A DNA stretch of 64,000 bases from Gallionellales bacterium 39-52-133 (GCA_002278935.1 NCJL01000002.1:500024-564023), one strand, 5' to 3'. Shown: positions 18,578 to 27,450, numbered from the stretch's first letter. A program made the numbers and translations. The notes: generated by a model not told the origin, from the letters alone.

Positions 18578-19372
18578 ATGCGTTACATATTAATCGGGCT
18601 GTTGCTGGTGTGCGATGTGGCACTGGCGCAGCCCGATCCTTTTCCGAAAGTAGCCTCTGCTTATCTGGTGAGGGTAAACGGGGAGCTGTTGTGGGAGAGG
18701 CAGGCAAACCGGCGCCTGCCTCCCGCCAGTCTGACCAAGCTGATGACGGCACTGCTGGTGCTGGATAACTACCAGCCCAAAGCGATCGTCGAAATCAGCC
18801 GCAATGCCGCGCAGGAAACCGGCATGCGGCTCGGTCTCAGGCGCGGGCAACGATTTTATGTTGAAGACATGTTGAGTGCCGCGCTGATTAATTCGGGTAA
18901 CGATGCCTGCCATGCGCTGGCGGATTTTGTGGGCGGCAATCATGAAAAGTTTGTGCAACTGATGAACCGGCGGGCGCAGCAATTGGGCATGCGCAATACC
19001 CACTTCAGCAATGCCTGCGGCCACGATGCTGCCGATCATTATTCAAGCGCGCATGATCTGGCATTGCTGGCCGTTGAGCTGATCAAAAACAGGCTGGTTG
19101 CCGATCTGGCCGTCAAGGAATCAGCGCAGATTTTCGCCATCGGTGAAACGAAAAGCTACACACTGCAGAATAAAAATGCGCTGATCGGCCGTTATCAGGG
19201 TGCGCTGGGATTAAAGACCGGTTACACACCCAGGGCCGGTACCTGCCTGATTGCGCTGGCAGAGCGGGGAGGTTCACGGGTGCTGCTGGTGATGCTGAAT
19301 TCGACGAACCGCTGGTGGGATGCAGTTGATCTGCTCGACCTGGCTTTTGCGCAGGCGCGCCATGCGTCCTGA
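18578..19372 (+). CDS. D-alanyl-D-alanine carboxypeptidase (low-molecular-weight PBP)
   Basis: Periplasmic peptidase S11 enzyme that trims the terminal D-Ala of peptidoglycan stem peptides. It has a signal peptide (1-18, ALAQ) and all three active-site motifs: SLTK (51-54), SGN (106-108) and KTG (213-215). At 264 aa it ends shortly after the catalytic domain and lacks the C-terminal PBP5 beta domain and membrane anchor, so it resembles PBP7/DacB-type short enzymes. The start is set at 18578 (MRYILIG). Its 3' end overlaps the next gene by 11 bases. Confidence 0.9.
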   Translation: MRYILIGLLLVCDVALAQPDPFPKVASAYLVRVNGELLWERQANRRLPPASLTKLMTALLVLDNYQPKAIVEISRNAAQETGMRLGLRRGQRFYVEDMLSAALINSGNDACHALADFVGGNHEKFVQLMNRRAQQLGMRNTHFSNACGHDAADHYSSAHDLALLAVELIKNRLVADLAVKESAQIFAIGETKSYTLQNKNALIGRYQGALGLKTGYTPRAGTCLIALAERGGSRVLLVMLNSTNRWWDAVDLLDLAFAQARHAS

Positions 19373-20768
19373 GGAAAAATTTTTCGCAAAAATAAATTCT
19401 GCCCGCACAAATATTTTCGCCGTCACACTGCTGTGCGCCGCAGTTTTTATTGCCTATGCCAATTCATTTTTTGGCGCGTTCCAGTTTGACGATTTCAAGG
19501 TTATCGTCAACAACCCGCGTGTGCATTCCTGGTACGCGTGGTGGCAGGATTTGCAGCAAGGCATACGCCCCTTGCTGAAATTTACCTATACCGCAGACTG
19601 GACGACGGGTCTGGGTGCAGCCGGTTTTCATTTAACCAATGTGCTGATACACCTGTGCAACACCTGGCTGGTGTGGCTGCTGACTCGCCACTTTGCCGCA
19701 AATCATCATGCGCTGCGCGCCATGCCGGCCTTGCCGCTGCTGGTTGCCTTGCTGTTTGCCGTTCATCCCGTGCATACCGAAGCGGTCACCTACATCTGCG
19801 GGCGTTCCGGCGCGCTGATGACACTGTTTTATTTTGCGGGCATGCTGTTCTATATTGCCGGGAAGGCGCAGCACAATAAACTATATCTGCATCTGCTCAC
19901 GCCACTGTGCATGCTGCTGGCGCTGTGGGTCAAGGAAACCGCGGTGACCTTTCCGGCGGCTTTGCTGCTGTGGGAAATTTACAGCGGCGGTAGCTTGAAA
20001 TCTGCATTGCGGATGCAGTGGTCAAGCTGGCTGTTGTTGCTGGCGAGCGCCATTTTTTTTCTGCTGCACGATGGCTATCTGGCACAAATGGAAATCAGTG
20101 CGGGTTTCAACAGCCTGCAGGGAAACCTCGCCACGCAGACCCAGGCCTTTTCCTATTTGTTGCGGCAATGGCTGTTTCCTCTGTGGCTGAATATCGATCC
20201 CGATTTGCGTGTGCTGCATGACTTTACGGGGTTGTGGTTGCAGCTGGTTCTGCTCGTTTTTTGTATCATATTGATTATATTCAATTTTTCAGGAAGGCCG
20301 TGGCTCAGTTTTGCACTGGCCTGGGCACTGCTGCAACTGTTCCCGCTTTACCTCTTCCTGCCACGCATTGATATCGCCAACGACCGCCAGCTGTATCTGG
20401 CCAGCTGGCCGCTTGCGCTGGCACTGCTAGCCGAGCTTGCTATACGGGTGCCGCCCAAATTATTCCGACCGGGTGTTGCGCTGTTGTTGCTCATATTGGC
20501 GGGGCTTACCGTGATGCGCAATCAGGAATACCAGAGTGAAATTTCGCTGTGGGAAGCCACTGCCCAATATTCGCCTGAAAAGGCCAGGGTGCAGAACAAT
20601 CTGGGTTATGCGTACATGCTGGAAGACAGACCAGTTGAGGCGCATCGCGCCTTTGCGACTGCATTACAACTCGATCCGAATTATTATAAGGCGCACTACA
20701 ATCTGCAACGGCTTAGCGAAGAAGCTGCAGGTACTGATGAATTGCAGATGAGAAGGCGCAAAAATTAA
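19362..20768 (+). CDS. Multi-span membrane protein with C-terminal TPR (TMTC/PMT-like)
   Basis: A 468-aa polytopic protein with about ten hydrophobic segments and a short C-terminal TPR pair (about 410-460, EKARVQNNLGYAYMLEDRPVEAHRAF). The first loop contains FQFDDFKVIVNNPRV and GFHLTNVLIHLCNTWLVW, typical of GT-C type glycosyltransferase-like proteins related to TMTC/protein O-mannosyltransferases. A glycan-transfer role is possible but not shown. The start at 19362 overlaps the carboxypeptidase stop. Confidence 0.72.
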   Translation: MRPEEKFFAKINSARTNIFAVTLLCAAVFIAYANSFFGAFQFDDFKVIVNNPRVHSWYAWWQDLQQGIRPLLKFTYTADWTTGLGAAGFHLTNVLIHLCNTWLVWLLTRHFAANHHALRAMPALPLLVALLFAVHPVHTEAVTYICGRSGALMTLFYFAGMLFYIAGKAQHNKLYLHLLTPLCMLLALWVKETAVTFPAALLLWEIYSGGSLKSALRMQWSSWLLLLASAIFFLLHDGYLAQMEISAGFNSLQGNLATQTQAFSYLLRQWLFPLWLNIDPDLRVLHDFTGLWLQLVLLVFCIILIIFNFSGRPWLSFALAWALLQLFPLYLFLPRIDIANDRQLYLASWPLALALLAELAIRVPPKLFRPGVALLLLILAGLTVMRNQEYQSEISLWEATAQYSPEKARVQNNLGYAYMLEDRPVEAHRAFATALQLDPNYYKAHYNLQRLSEEAAGTDELQMRRRKN

Positions 20769-21021
20769 TCCTTGCCATAACACGGTGCCGGATTCGCCGC
20801 GTACCTATTTTTTCAACTGTATCAAATAAGTGAATTTGTGAAAGCGTTGAAGATATTTCGTTTCGAACTACTTATAATTTCTCTGTTTTGGAAAAATGGG
20901 TTCAGATTCGATTTATTTTGATCCATTGAATTTGTGGTGCATTGTTTCTGTTCGATTGATTTCAGAACCATCATTATTTTTTCGGTTCCCAAGTTGTTAA
21001 ATATATTTCAAGGAATAATAA

Positions 21022-21546
21022 ATGAAACTGAGGGTCATCTTTGCTGCAACTTTGATTTTAATTACCCCTCTGCTCACAGGTTGTGCGTCTCAAATGACAA
21101 CGCAACAGTTATATGCAATGAAGGAGCCAGTTGGCGGACCTCAGGCGCGCCTTCGCGTCATGTCAGATGCGGGTGTTATTGCAATTCCCGAGAGAGATTG
21201 TCTCGATTGGAGTGCTGAGGGATCCGGCACTGTCTACGCCGATACATTGTTGGGCAGCAAGGGATTCTTGGGTAGAACGCTTGCTATGCCCAATCCGCCG
21301 AGTGCAGATTTGTCGACCATGGGAGAGGTGCATATCGCAGCCGACAAACCCCTTACCCTTCATTATCTTTACAGCGGTAGTTATTATTGTTCAATTTCGG
21401 TTTCGTTTACGCCCAAAGCTGAAAAGGACTATGAGGCAACGATGAAGTATGATTCCAAGTTGAATACTTGTTATGCACTGGTAAGTACATTGGGTCTGAC
21501 GCGGGAGCCTGTGCAACTTAAGCGTGCAGAAAGATGCAAGAATTAA
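21022..21546 (+). CDS. Hypothetical lipoprotein
   Basis: A 174-aa protein with a signal peptide ending in lipobox LLTGC (about 17-21). The mature part is rich in beta-strand-forming residues with cysteines at the DCLDW, YYCSIS, NTCYAL and ERCKN stretches, so disulfides are likely. I recognise no family. It lies in an AT-rich patch with a 253-bp upstream gap (20769-21021) in which I see no gene. AAGGAATAA precedes the ATG. Confidence 0.7.
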   Translation: MKLRVIFAATLILITPLLTGCASQMTTQQLYAMKEPVGGPQARLRVMSDAGVIAIPERDCLDWSAEGSGTVYADTLLGSKGFLGRTLAMPNPPSADLSTMGEVHIAADKPLTLHYLYSGSYYCSISVSFTPKAEKDYEATMKYDSKLNTCYALVSTLGLTREPVQLKRAERCKN

Positions 21547-21603
21547 TCATCTTGATGCTTTTGCAAGGTCAAAAAATTTCAAGATAAGAGCCATTGCAAA
21601 AAC

Positions 21604-21630
21604 CCATTGGGGTCAGCATGACCCCAATGG
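21604..21630. repeat. Perfect 12-bp palindrome beside transposase remnant
   Basis: CCATTGGGGTCA (21604-21615), loop GCA, then its exact complement (21619-21630). The hairpin abuts the truncated 5' end of a REP-associated tyrosine transposase remnant, so it may be a leftover of the REP-like palindrome such enzymes mobilise. Confidence 0.7.
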
Positions 21631-21633
21631 TGA

Positions 21634-21894
21634 TGGGCATTTTTGGGCGATAATCAGTTTGTTGAGCGCATGCAAGCCTACATTCAACCAGATAAAGACT
21701 TCGTACAAATTCCGCTCGCGCAACGCCGACGATTACCGCCAAGTTTGGCGGTAATCGAGCGTAAGTCAGTTGATCGGAGTACGGCAATTATTGTGGCTCA
21801 TGCAACAGGCAGTTATTCCTTCCAGCAAATTGCCGACTATTTTGGTGTGTATTTCACGATCATTGGAAAAATTGTCAGGGATGGCAGGTGGTGA
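21634..21894 (+). pseudogene. Remnant of REP-associated tyrosine transposase (RAYT), C-terminal part
   Basis: After a stop at 21631-21633 the frame reads GDNQFVERMQAYIQPDKDF then IPLAQRR and, near the end, ATGSYSFQQIADYFGVYFT with GKIVRDGRW. This pattern matches the C-terminal third of RAYT (Y1 transposase-like) proteins, including the final helix-turn-helix segment. The catalytic HUH and Tyr part is absent. No start codon with a ribosome-binding site is seen. It is a decayed fragment, not a functional gene. Confidence 0.6.
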
Positions 21895-21983
21895 GAGGGG
21901 GTATGATTGTAGACCTGACCCTGAAGTGCTTGATGCCCCTGCAAGCTTGGAGCACATCGCTCCTCTTAAATGTAACCAGATGA

Positions 21984-22655
21984 TTAGAAATTAATTACCA
22001 GACCGGCTGAAGCTGCAGTAATACGAACCTTCTCGGGAGTTGATGCTCCGTAATAACTATATATATCGTATTGGCCAAAGTTTTCATACTGTACGCGGAT
22101 GCCATAAGTTTTCGTGAAGTCATATTGAAAGCCAACACCGTATATCGGTGAGTAGACCTCAGTGCCGGTTACGGGTACGCCATTTAGTGAGGATGTAATT
22201 AACCAGACACCCGAGACTAAGTCATAATCTTCTTCATGGAGTTGTGTACGTATGACGCCTAATTTGCCAAACAAAGAGAAACTTTTACCAATCGTGAGGT
22301 TGGCAATTCCCGCAATCGCCCATCCATCAGCTTTCAATTGCCATTTGTTTGGATACGTACCACCTTGTGTATAAGTGCCGACACCATTGGCATTGGCTAC
22401 ATCGCCACCGCTGATTTCTATCCCCCATGCTGGTGTAAATTTATAAATATAAGCAAGGCGGTAAATGGTGTGATCCTCGGAACATTCATATCCCGGGTCG
22501 GCTATGGCGACAATCGGCGATGCGCAAGCGTTTAGCGCTACAGAGCGCCCGCCACTAAAGGCTAATGAAGACCTTGTTTCATCGGCGGCGAAGACTGATG
22601 AGTTATGAAAAAAAACGGATAAAGTAACTATACAGATTGTCATGCGTACTTGCAT
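21984..22655 (-). CDS. Outer-membrane beta-barrel protein (OmpA/OmpX-like)
   Basis: A 223-aa protein with a signal peptide (ends VFAA) and alternating hydrophobic/polar strands ending in C-terminal Phe (GLVINF), as in outer-membrane barrels. Stretches such as WQLKADGWAIAGIANL, FSLFGKLGVIRT and PIYGVGFQYDFTKTYGIRVQYE resemble 8-strand OmpA-like beta-barrel proteins. The ATG at 22655 has GGGAG at a good distance, better than the upstream ATG at 22667. It lies in the AT-rich accessory patch. Function is unknown. Confidence 0.75.
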   Translation of the reverse strand: MQVRMTICIVTLSVFFHNSSVFAADETRSSLAFSGGRSVALNACASPIVAIADPGYECSEDHTIYRLAYIYKFTPAWGIEISGGDVANANGVGTYTQGGTYPNKWQLKADGWAIAGIANLTIGKSFSLFGKLGVIRTQLHEEDYDLVSGVWLITSSLNGVPVTGTEVYSPIYGVGFQYDFTKTYGIRVQYENFGQYDIYSYYGASTPEKVRITAASAGLVINF

Positions 22656-22821
22656 TGTTACTCCCATATATAAAGTTGTTTAAACAATTTAGCTAACAGA
22701 TTAATCAGTATTGCTTTAACTCGAGCCAAAGTGCAAAATCTGACTCAAGCAGGACAATTGGTTTTATTGGGAAAGAAGACCGGCGAAACTATATTACGAA
22801 GCTATAATTAATGATAGCTTG

Positions 22822-23064
22822 TTATTGATTTAACTTTTTCTTCGTGATGTCAGAAATTGCAACTGATCTGTTAAGTTCAGCTTTCCGTTTGGGGCGAACA
22901 GCATTTTTCTGATCAATCCAAGCTTTCCCGTATGCCTCATTTATTCGCTCCCGGAAGGGCGCACCATATCCAAAAAAAGACGCTATTACCCAAGCTGCCC
23001 CGAGTTGTCCATTTGTAGGGGGAGACTTGTATTGAATATGTCGAGTCTGCATTTTTAATGCCAT
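22822..23064 (-). pseudogene. Degenerate copy of the glyA leader region with an 80-aa open frame
   Basis: The plus-strand sequence 22885-22958 aligns with 24351-24425 just upstream of glyA at about 70-75 % identity by eye with one gap, and weaker similarity continues into the first 16 codons of glyA (22965-23010). Identical blocks include GCTTTCCCGTAT, CATTTATT and GCTCCCGGAAGG. The minus-strand frame reads FRERINEAYGKAW where the glyA leader reads [13 protein letters not shown]. The frame starts directly behind a terminator hairpin, so it is probably not expressed. I treat it as a duplicated, decaying fragment. Confidence 0.5.
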
Positions 23065-23093
23065 AAAAAAAGGATCCTTGCGGATCCTTTTTT
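23065..23093. terminator. Bidirectional terminator
   Basis: A7-GGATCC (23065-23077), loop TTGC, then GGATCC-T6 (23082-23093). The stem is flanked by A and T runs, so it can stop transcription in both directions. Its evident client is the ice-binding-like gene, which ends at 23126 on the minus strand. Confidence 0.85.
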
Positions 23094-23125
23094 AATTTCA
23101 TGCAACAACTGATTCGGTTACATCT

Positions 23126-23983
23126 TTATTTGCGCTTTGAATGCCCACGCTTGTCATCATCCTCATCATTCGACGAGTGGTGGTGGTTTGAGTGGCCGGG
23201 GTCGCAAGCTTCAGGACCATTGCCTACGCCTTGATTGCATTTTTTGTGCTTTTTATCATGATGATGCTTGTCTTTTTTGCAAGTTGTATCATTCGACAGT
23301 GTATCGCAGCCAATGACGCTCGCGCCCGTCATGGTCACGGCAACGTTAGCCATTACCTGGCCGGCAAAGCTTCCGCCTGTCAGCGTGACTGAACCACCGA
23401 TTGGATTGCCCGCAAGAATGCTGCCCTTGAATGCTGAAGTAGTCAGTGTGGCTGCTGCAGTTGGTGCCCAATACACATTGCACGGCTCACCGCCACCCGC
23501 CATGACTACATTGAAATCAGTTGCAGTCAATGCGCCATTAACCAGGAAAACCCAGACGCCATCAGCCGCGCCGGTCAGTGTCAGCGTACCCGCTTTGGCA
23601 ACAGCATCGAGGCAGTAAACGCCGGGTGCAAGATTCTGGTCAGCGAGATTGCCAGGTAACTGGACGCATGTATTTGACTGGGACCACAGGGAAGCATATG
23701 CATTCAGGAAGTCAACGCGAGCGCCAACTGCGGCAGCATCTGTCGCAGGCGGGGTCAGGCCGGTAATCGTGCAGCCGGTATTGGTAAAGGGAACGGCGCT
23801 GCCGGGAGCAACGCCCACATCACCTGCAATCACACCCGCGGTACAGGTGACATTGCTGCCACCCAGAACCGCAAAATCTGCAGCATCGCCCAATGAGACC
23901 TGGGCCCACGCTGCAGATGCGCCTGCAAACAGCGCGACGGCAAGCAAGCCTTTGGAGAAGTACTTCTGTAAAGTATTCATCAT
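23126..23983 (-). CDS. Ice-binding-like (DUF3494) secreted protein with His-rich tail
   Basis: A 285-aa exported protein. A signal peptide (ends SAAWAQ) is followed by a DUF3494 beta-helix domain (about 25-220) with the hallmarks LGDAADFAVLGGSNVTCTAG, GDVGVAPG, NLAPGVYC and GSILAGNPIGGSVTLTGGSF. DUF3494 proteins include antifreeze proteins, but many act as adhesins or matrix proteins. The last 60 residues are an unusual low-complexity tail with HHH runs, Lys and Asp/Glu, and two cysteines, and could bind metal or polyanions. The ATG at 23983 follows GAAAGGA. The terminator lies 33 bp after the stop. Confidence 0.85.
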   Translation of the reverse strand: MMNTLQKYFSKGLLAVALFAGASAAWAQVSLGDAADFAVLGGSNVTCTAGVIAGDVGVAPGSAVPFTNTGCTITGLTPPATDAAAVGARVDFLNAYASLWSQSNTCVQLPGNLADQNLAPGVYCLDAVAKAGTLTLTGAADGVWVFLVNGALTATDFNVVMAGGGEPCNVYWAPTAAATLTTSAFKGSILAGNPIGGSVTLTGGSFAGQVMANVAVTMTGASVIGCDTLSNDTTCKKDKHHHDKKHKKCNQGVGNGPEACDPGHSNHHHSSNDEDDDKRGHSKRK

Positions 23984-24431
23984 AATAATTCCTTTCAAAA
24001 ATGTTTCGGGGAGGCAAGGCATAGCCTCATTGCAATAGCGAGGCATCATCGCCGGCTTGCTCCTGGCGGGAACATTTTCAGTCGGCACGGGCACCATCTA
24101 TCGTATTTGCATTGTTATTCATGGCGCCTGCAACTGACTGTTCGTTGTCGCACATATGAGAATATTTTCCTGAATAAAACGGTGATTATTGGGATCGCCT
24201 GACTTCCGGCATTCGTATTGTGCGCTCTGATACACAGGACCGAAGATGCTTTCAGGGTCAGGTAGCGCATCGATGCCAGTTTACAAGCCCGGGAAGCCTG
24301 CTCCGGGCACCATGCCGAAAGGAACCCGTTGGACGCGAAGCCAGTTATTACCGTTTTGGGCAAGCAGCCTTCCCGTGATAAAATGCGTGCTTTCCCGTAT
24401 ATCCCATTTATTAGCTCCCGGAAGGCTCGCC
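23984..24431. other. Intergenic region between divergent ice-binding-like gene and glyA
   Basis: A 448-bp gap. Near the ice-binding gene the sequence holds GAGGC (24011-24015), GCCTC (24024-24028) and GAGGC (24040-24044), which allow two alternative hairpins in its leader. Near glyA there is a hairpin GCCCGG/CCGGGC (24287-24308) and the leader segment duplicated at 22885-22958. I recognise no known riboswitch and no convincing gene. Confidence 0.45.
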
Positions 24432-25679
24432 ATGTTCTCAAGAAAAAACACCATCGCCCACTCTGACCCCGATTTGTGGGGCATGATCCAGAATGAAAAC
24501 CGCCGCCAGGAAGATCACATCGAGCTGATCGCCTCGGAAAACTACACCAGCCCGGCGGTGATGGAAGCGCAGGGCAGCCAGCTGACCAACAAGTACGCGG
24601 AAGGTTATCCCGGCAAGCGCTATTACGGCGGTTGTGAATTTGTGGATCAGGCCGAGCAACTGGCGATTGATCGCCTGAAGGCTTTGTTTGGCGCGGAATA
24701 CGTCAACGTGCAGCCGCATTCCGGCTCGCAGGCGAATCAGGCGGTGTATGTTTCTGTATTGAAGCCTGGTGACACCATCCTCGGTATGTCGCTGGCGCAT
24801 GGCGGCCACCTCACCCATGGCGCATCGGTCAATATCAGCGGCAAGCTGTATAACGCGATTCCGTATGGCCTGAACGACAAGGAAGAAATCGACTACGACA
24901 CGGTAGAAAAGCTGGCGAAGGAGCACAAGCCCAAGATGATCGTGGCCGGCGCTTCTGCCTATGCGCTGGTGATCGACTGGAAGCGCTTCCGCGCAATCGC
25001 CGACAGCGTGGGTGCGTATCTGTTTGTGGATATGGCGCACTATGCCGGCCTCGTTGCCGCGGGTGTTTACCCCAGCCCGGTCGGTATCGCCGACTTTGTG
25101 ACCAGCACCACCCACAAAACCCTGCGCGGCCCCCGTGGCGGCATCATCATGGCCAAGGCCGAGCATGAAAAGGCGCTGAACTCGGCGATTTTCCCCGCTT
25201 TGCAGGGCGGCCCGCTGATGCATGTGATCGCGGCCAAGGCCGTGGCTTTCAAGGAAGCCGCAAGCAAGGACTTCAAGGAATACCAGAAACAGGTGGTGGA
25301 AAACGCGCGCGTAATGGCCAAGGTGTTGCAACAGCGCGGCGTGCGCATTGTGTCCGGCCGTACCGATTGCCATATGTTCCTGGTTGACCTGCAGCCGAAG
25401 AATCTCACGGGCAAGGATGCCGAAGCCGCGCTGGGCCGCGCGCACATCACCGTGAACAAGAATGCCATTCCCAATGATCCGCAAAAGCCTTTTGTCACCA
25501 GCGGCATCCGCATCGGCAGCGCGGCGATGACGACGCGCGGCTTTACCGAGCTGGAAGCGGAGAAGCTGGCCAACCTGATTGCCGATGTGCTGGATGCGCC
25601 AAACGACGACAAGGTGATTGCGCGCGTGGTGGGCGAGGTGAAGACGCTCACTGCAAAATTCCCGGTGTATGGCAACTAA
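24432..25679 (+). CDS. glyA: Serine hydroxymethyltransferase
   Basis: PLP enzyme that converts serine and tetrahydrofolate to glycine and methylene-THF. At 415 aa it is standard length from the ATG at 24432 (MFSRKNT). Seen are [23 protein letters not shown] sequence at the N-terminus (here [17 protein letters not shown]), [13 protein letters not shown], and the PLP Schiff-base lysine in [13 protein letters not shown]. All are intact. A long inverted repeat follows the stop, then nrdR, an order common in proteobacteria. Confidence 0.97.
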   Translation: MFSRKNTIAHSDPDLWGMIQNENRRQEDHIELIASENYTSPAVMEAQGSQLTNKYAEGYPGKRYYGGCEFVDQAEQLAIDRLKALFGAEYVNVQPHSGSQANQAVYVSVLKPGDTILGMSLAHGGHLTHGASVNISGKLYNAIPYGLNDKEEIDYDTVEKLAKEHKPKMIVAGASAYALVIDWKRFRAIADSVGAYLFVDMAHYAGLVAAGVYPSPVGIADFVTSTTHKTLRGPRGGIIMAKAEHEKALNSAIFPALQGGPLMHVIAAKAVAFKEAASKDFKEYQKQVVENARVMAKVLQQRGVRIVSGRTDCHMFLVDLQPKNLTGKDAEAALGRAHITVNKNAIPNDPQKPFVTSGIRIGSAAMTTRGFTELEAEKLANLIADVLDAPNDDKVIARVVGEVKTLTAKFPVYGN

Positions 25680-25682
25680 AGC

Positions 25683-25764
25683 AGGACTGAGGGACGAGGA
25701 CTGGGGACTGAGAAAAATCCCGAATTTTTCTCCTCAGTCCTTAGTCCTCAGTCCTCGATCCTCG
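25683..25764. repeat. Inverted repeat made of GGACTGAGG-type units
   Basis: The left arm (25683-25718) has tandem GGACTGAGG/GGACGAGG units ending in GAGAAAAAT; the right arm (25724-25764) has their complements starting ATTTTTCTC. The 5-base loop is CCCGA. It fills the glyA-nrdR gap and could serve as a terminator, though the nrdR start follows after only 5 bp. Confidence 0.85.
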
Positions 25765-25769
25765 CCCTT

Positions 25770-26267
25770 ATGAAATGTCCCTTCTGCAAACACCCCGACA
25801 CGCAGGTTGTCGATTCGCGTGAGAGCGATGAAGGCGACAGCATACGTCGTCGCCGCCGCTGCCTGAAATGCGACAAGCGTTTCACCACCTATGAAACGGT
25901 GGAGTTGCGCATGCCGCAGGTGGTGAAGCAGAACGGCATGCGCAGCGAGTTTGATGCGGAGAAATTGCGCACCAGTTTTTCGCGCGCACTGCACAAGCGG
26001 CCGGTGTCGACCGAGCTGGTGGATGCGGCTATCGATCATGTCACGCAGAAAGTGTTTGCGCTGGGCGAGCGTGAAATTGGCTCGCGCGAGATTGGCGAGA
26101 TGGTGATGAAAGAGCTGCTCAAACTGGACAAGGTGGCCTACATCCGCTTCGCCTCGGTGTACAAAAGTTTTCAGGATGTGGGCGATTTTGCCGATGCGGT
26201 GGATGCGGTGCGCCAACCTCCGGCGAAGCGCAAATTACCCGCCAAACCCAAGGAGACGAAGAAATAA
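25770..26267 (+). CDS. nrdR: Transcriptional repressor NrdR
   Basis: Zinc-finger plus ATP-cone repressor of ribonucleotide reductase genes. The N-terminal zinc ribbon has Cys3, Cys6, Cys31 and Cys34 (MKCPFC, RCLKC) and the basic RRRRR stretch. The ATP-cone spans about 49-139. Length is 165 aa, with a Lys/Pro-rich tail. It stands two bases before ribD, and nrdR-ribD linkage is widespread. Confidence 0.97.
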   Translation: MKCPFCKHPDTQVVDSRESDEGDSIRRRRRCLKCDKRFTTYETVELRMPQVVKQNGMRSEFDAEKLRTSFSRALHKRPVSTELVDAAIDHVTQKVFALGEREIGSREIGEMVMKELLKLDKVAYIRFASVYKSFQDVGDFADAVDAVRQPPAKRKLPAKPKETKK

Positions 26268-26269
26268 AT

Positions 26270-27364
26270 ATGTTGTCAGCTGCGGACAGTGTTTGGATGG
26301 CACAGGCTCTGCACCTCGCAGAGCGCGGCCTTTACGGCACCAGTCCCAACCCGCGTGTGGGATGTGTGCTGGTTCAAAAAGAAGTGCTGGTTGGCGAAGG
26401 CTGGCACGAGCGTGCGGGTGAGCCGCATGCCGAAGTGCACGCCTTGCGTGCGGCAGGGGAGCAGGCAAAAGGCGCAACTGCCTATGTCACGCTGGAGCCA
26501 TGCAGCCACCATGGCCGCACGCCGCCCTGCGCGGATGCGCTGATAGCAGCCGGTGTTGCCCGTGTTGTTGTTGCGATGCAGGACCCCAATCCGCAAGTTG
26601 CAGGGCAGGGCATTGCCCGTTTGCTCGCTGCGGGAATAGAGGTTGAATGCGGGCTGATGGAAGCTTCTGCGCGCGCGCTGAATGCCGGTTTTATTTCGCG
26701 CATGAGCCGCGGCCTGTCGCTCGTCAGAAGCAAAATTGCAATGAGTCTGGATGGCCGCACCGCGTTGCATAATGGTGTGAGCCAGTGGATCACCGGAGCG
26801 GCAGCGCGGCGTGATGGTCATCACTGGCGCGCGCGTTCCTGTGCGGTGCTGACGGGTATAGGCACGGTGCTGGCGGACGATGCGCAGCTCAGCGTGCGCG
26901 AGGTTGAAACCAGCCGGCAGCCGTTGCGTGTGGTACTGGATAGCGAGTTGAGGATGCCGCCGACCGCGCGCATCCTGCAGGGCGGCAATGTGCTGGTTTA
27001 CAGCGCAAGTCGCGATGCGCAGAAAATTGCACAGCTGGAGCAGCAGGGCGCCAAGGTTGAGGTGCTTGCTGCGGCGAATGGCCGGGTGGATTTGCCGGCG
27101 TGCCTGAAAGACCTGGCAGCGCGCGGCTGCAACGAGGTGCTGGTGGAAGCCGGACGCACGCTGAACGGTGCGCTGTTGCAGGAAGGTTTGCTTGATGAAC
27201 TGGTGCTGTATCTGGCGCCGCAGTTGCTGGGCGACATGGCGCGCGGCATGGCGCAGCTGGGCGAGCTGTCAACACTGGAGCAGCGTGTAGAGCTGGCTTG
27301 GCAGGATGTGCGTAATATTGGCAGTGATCTGCGCATCATCGCCACGGTAAAAAATAATAGGTAG
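26270..27364 (+). CDS. ribD: Bifunctional riboflavin deaminase/reductase
   Basis: Performs steps two and three of riboflavin synthesis on the pyrimidine intermediate. The N-terminal deaminase domain (1-145) has the zinc site HAE and PCSHHGRTPPC; the C-terminal NADPH-dependent reductase domain (150-360) has KIAMSLDGRTAL and EVLVEAGRTLNGALL. At 364 aa it is complete. It heads the ribD-ribE-ribB-ribH-nusB cluster, with repeats between the first members. Confidence 0.96.
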   Translation: MLSAADSVWMAQALHLAERGLYGTSPNPRVGCVLVQKEVLVGEGWHERAGEPHAEVHALRAAGEQAKGATAYVTLEPCSHHGRTPPCADALIAAGVARVVVAMQDPNPQVAGQGIARLLAAGIEVECGLMEASARALNAGFISRMSRGLSLVRSKIAMSLDGRTALHNGVSQWITGAAARRDGHHWRARSCAVLTGIGTVLADDAQLSVREVETSRQPLRVVLDSELRMPPTARILQGGNVLVYSASRDAQKIAQLEQQGAKVEVLAAANGRVDLPACLKDLAARGCNEVLVEAGRTLNGALLQEGLLDELVLYLAPQLLGDMARGMAQLGELSTLEQRVELAWQDVRNIGSDLRIIATVKNNR

Positions 27365-27399
27365 GGTGCGCCGTGCGCACCATGGTGCGTAGACGCACC
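27365..27399. repeat. Double hairpin repeat after ribD
   Basis: Two adjacent palindromes: GGTGCGC-CGT-GCGCACC (27365-27381) and GGTGCGT-AG-ACGCACC (27384-27399). The element begins one base after the ribD stop and has the look of a dispersed intergenic palindrome. Only one copy lies in this window. Confidence 0.8.
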
Positions 27400-27415
27400 T
27401 GCGAAGACTTAACTA

Positions 27416-27442
27416 TAAGTACTTGATTATATTGAATATTTA
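27416..27442 (-). repeat. 27-bp dispersed IHF-site-like repeat, copy B
   Basis: Minus-strand reading: TAAATATTCAATA, T, AATCAA, GTAC, TTA; exact fit to WATCAANNNNTTR. It lies 8 bp before the ribE start codon. Confidence 0.85.
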
Positions 27443-27450
27443 GGATTATC

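Noticed and set aside
20270..20289. A further copy of the 27-bp repeat inside the TPR membrane protein gene
   Set aside because: The core resembles the repeat (ATTGATTATATTCAA) but the AAATATT part is missing and the IHF TTR position reads ATA. It lies within a well-formed coding frame and is probably chance.
24098..24431. Glycine or folate riboswitch in the glyA leader
   Set aside because: Hairpins are present but I cannot match the conserved cores of known glycine or THF riboswitches.
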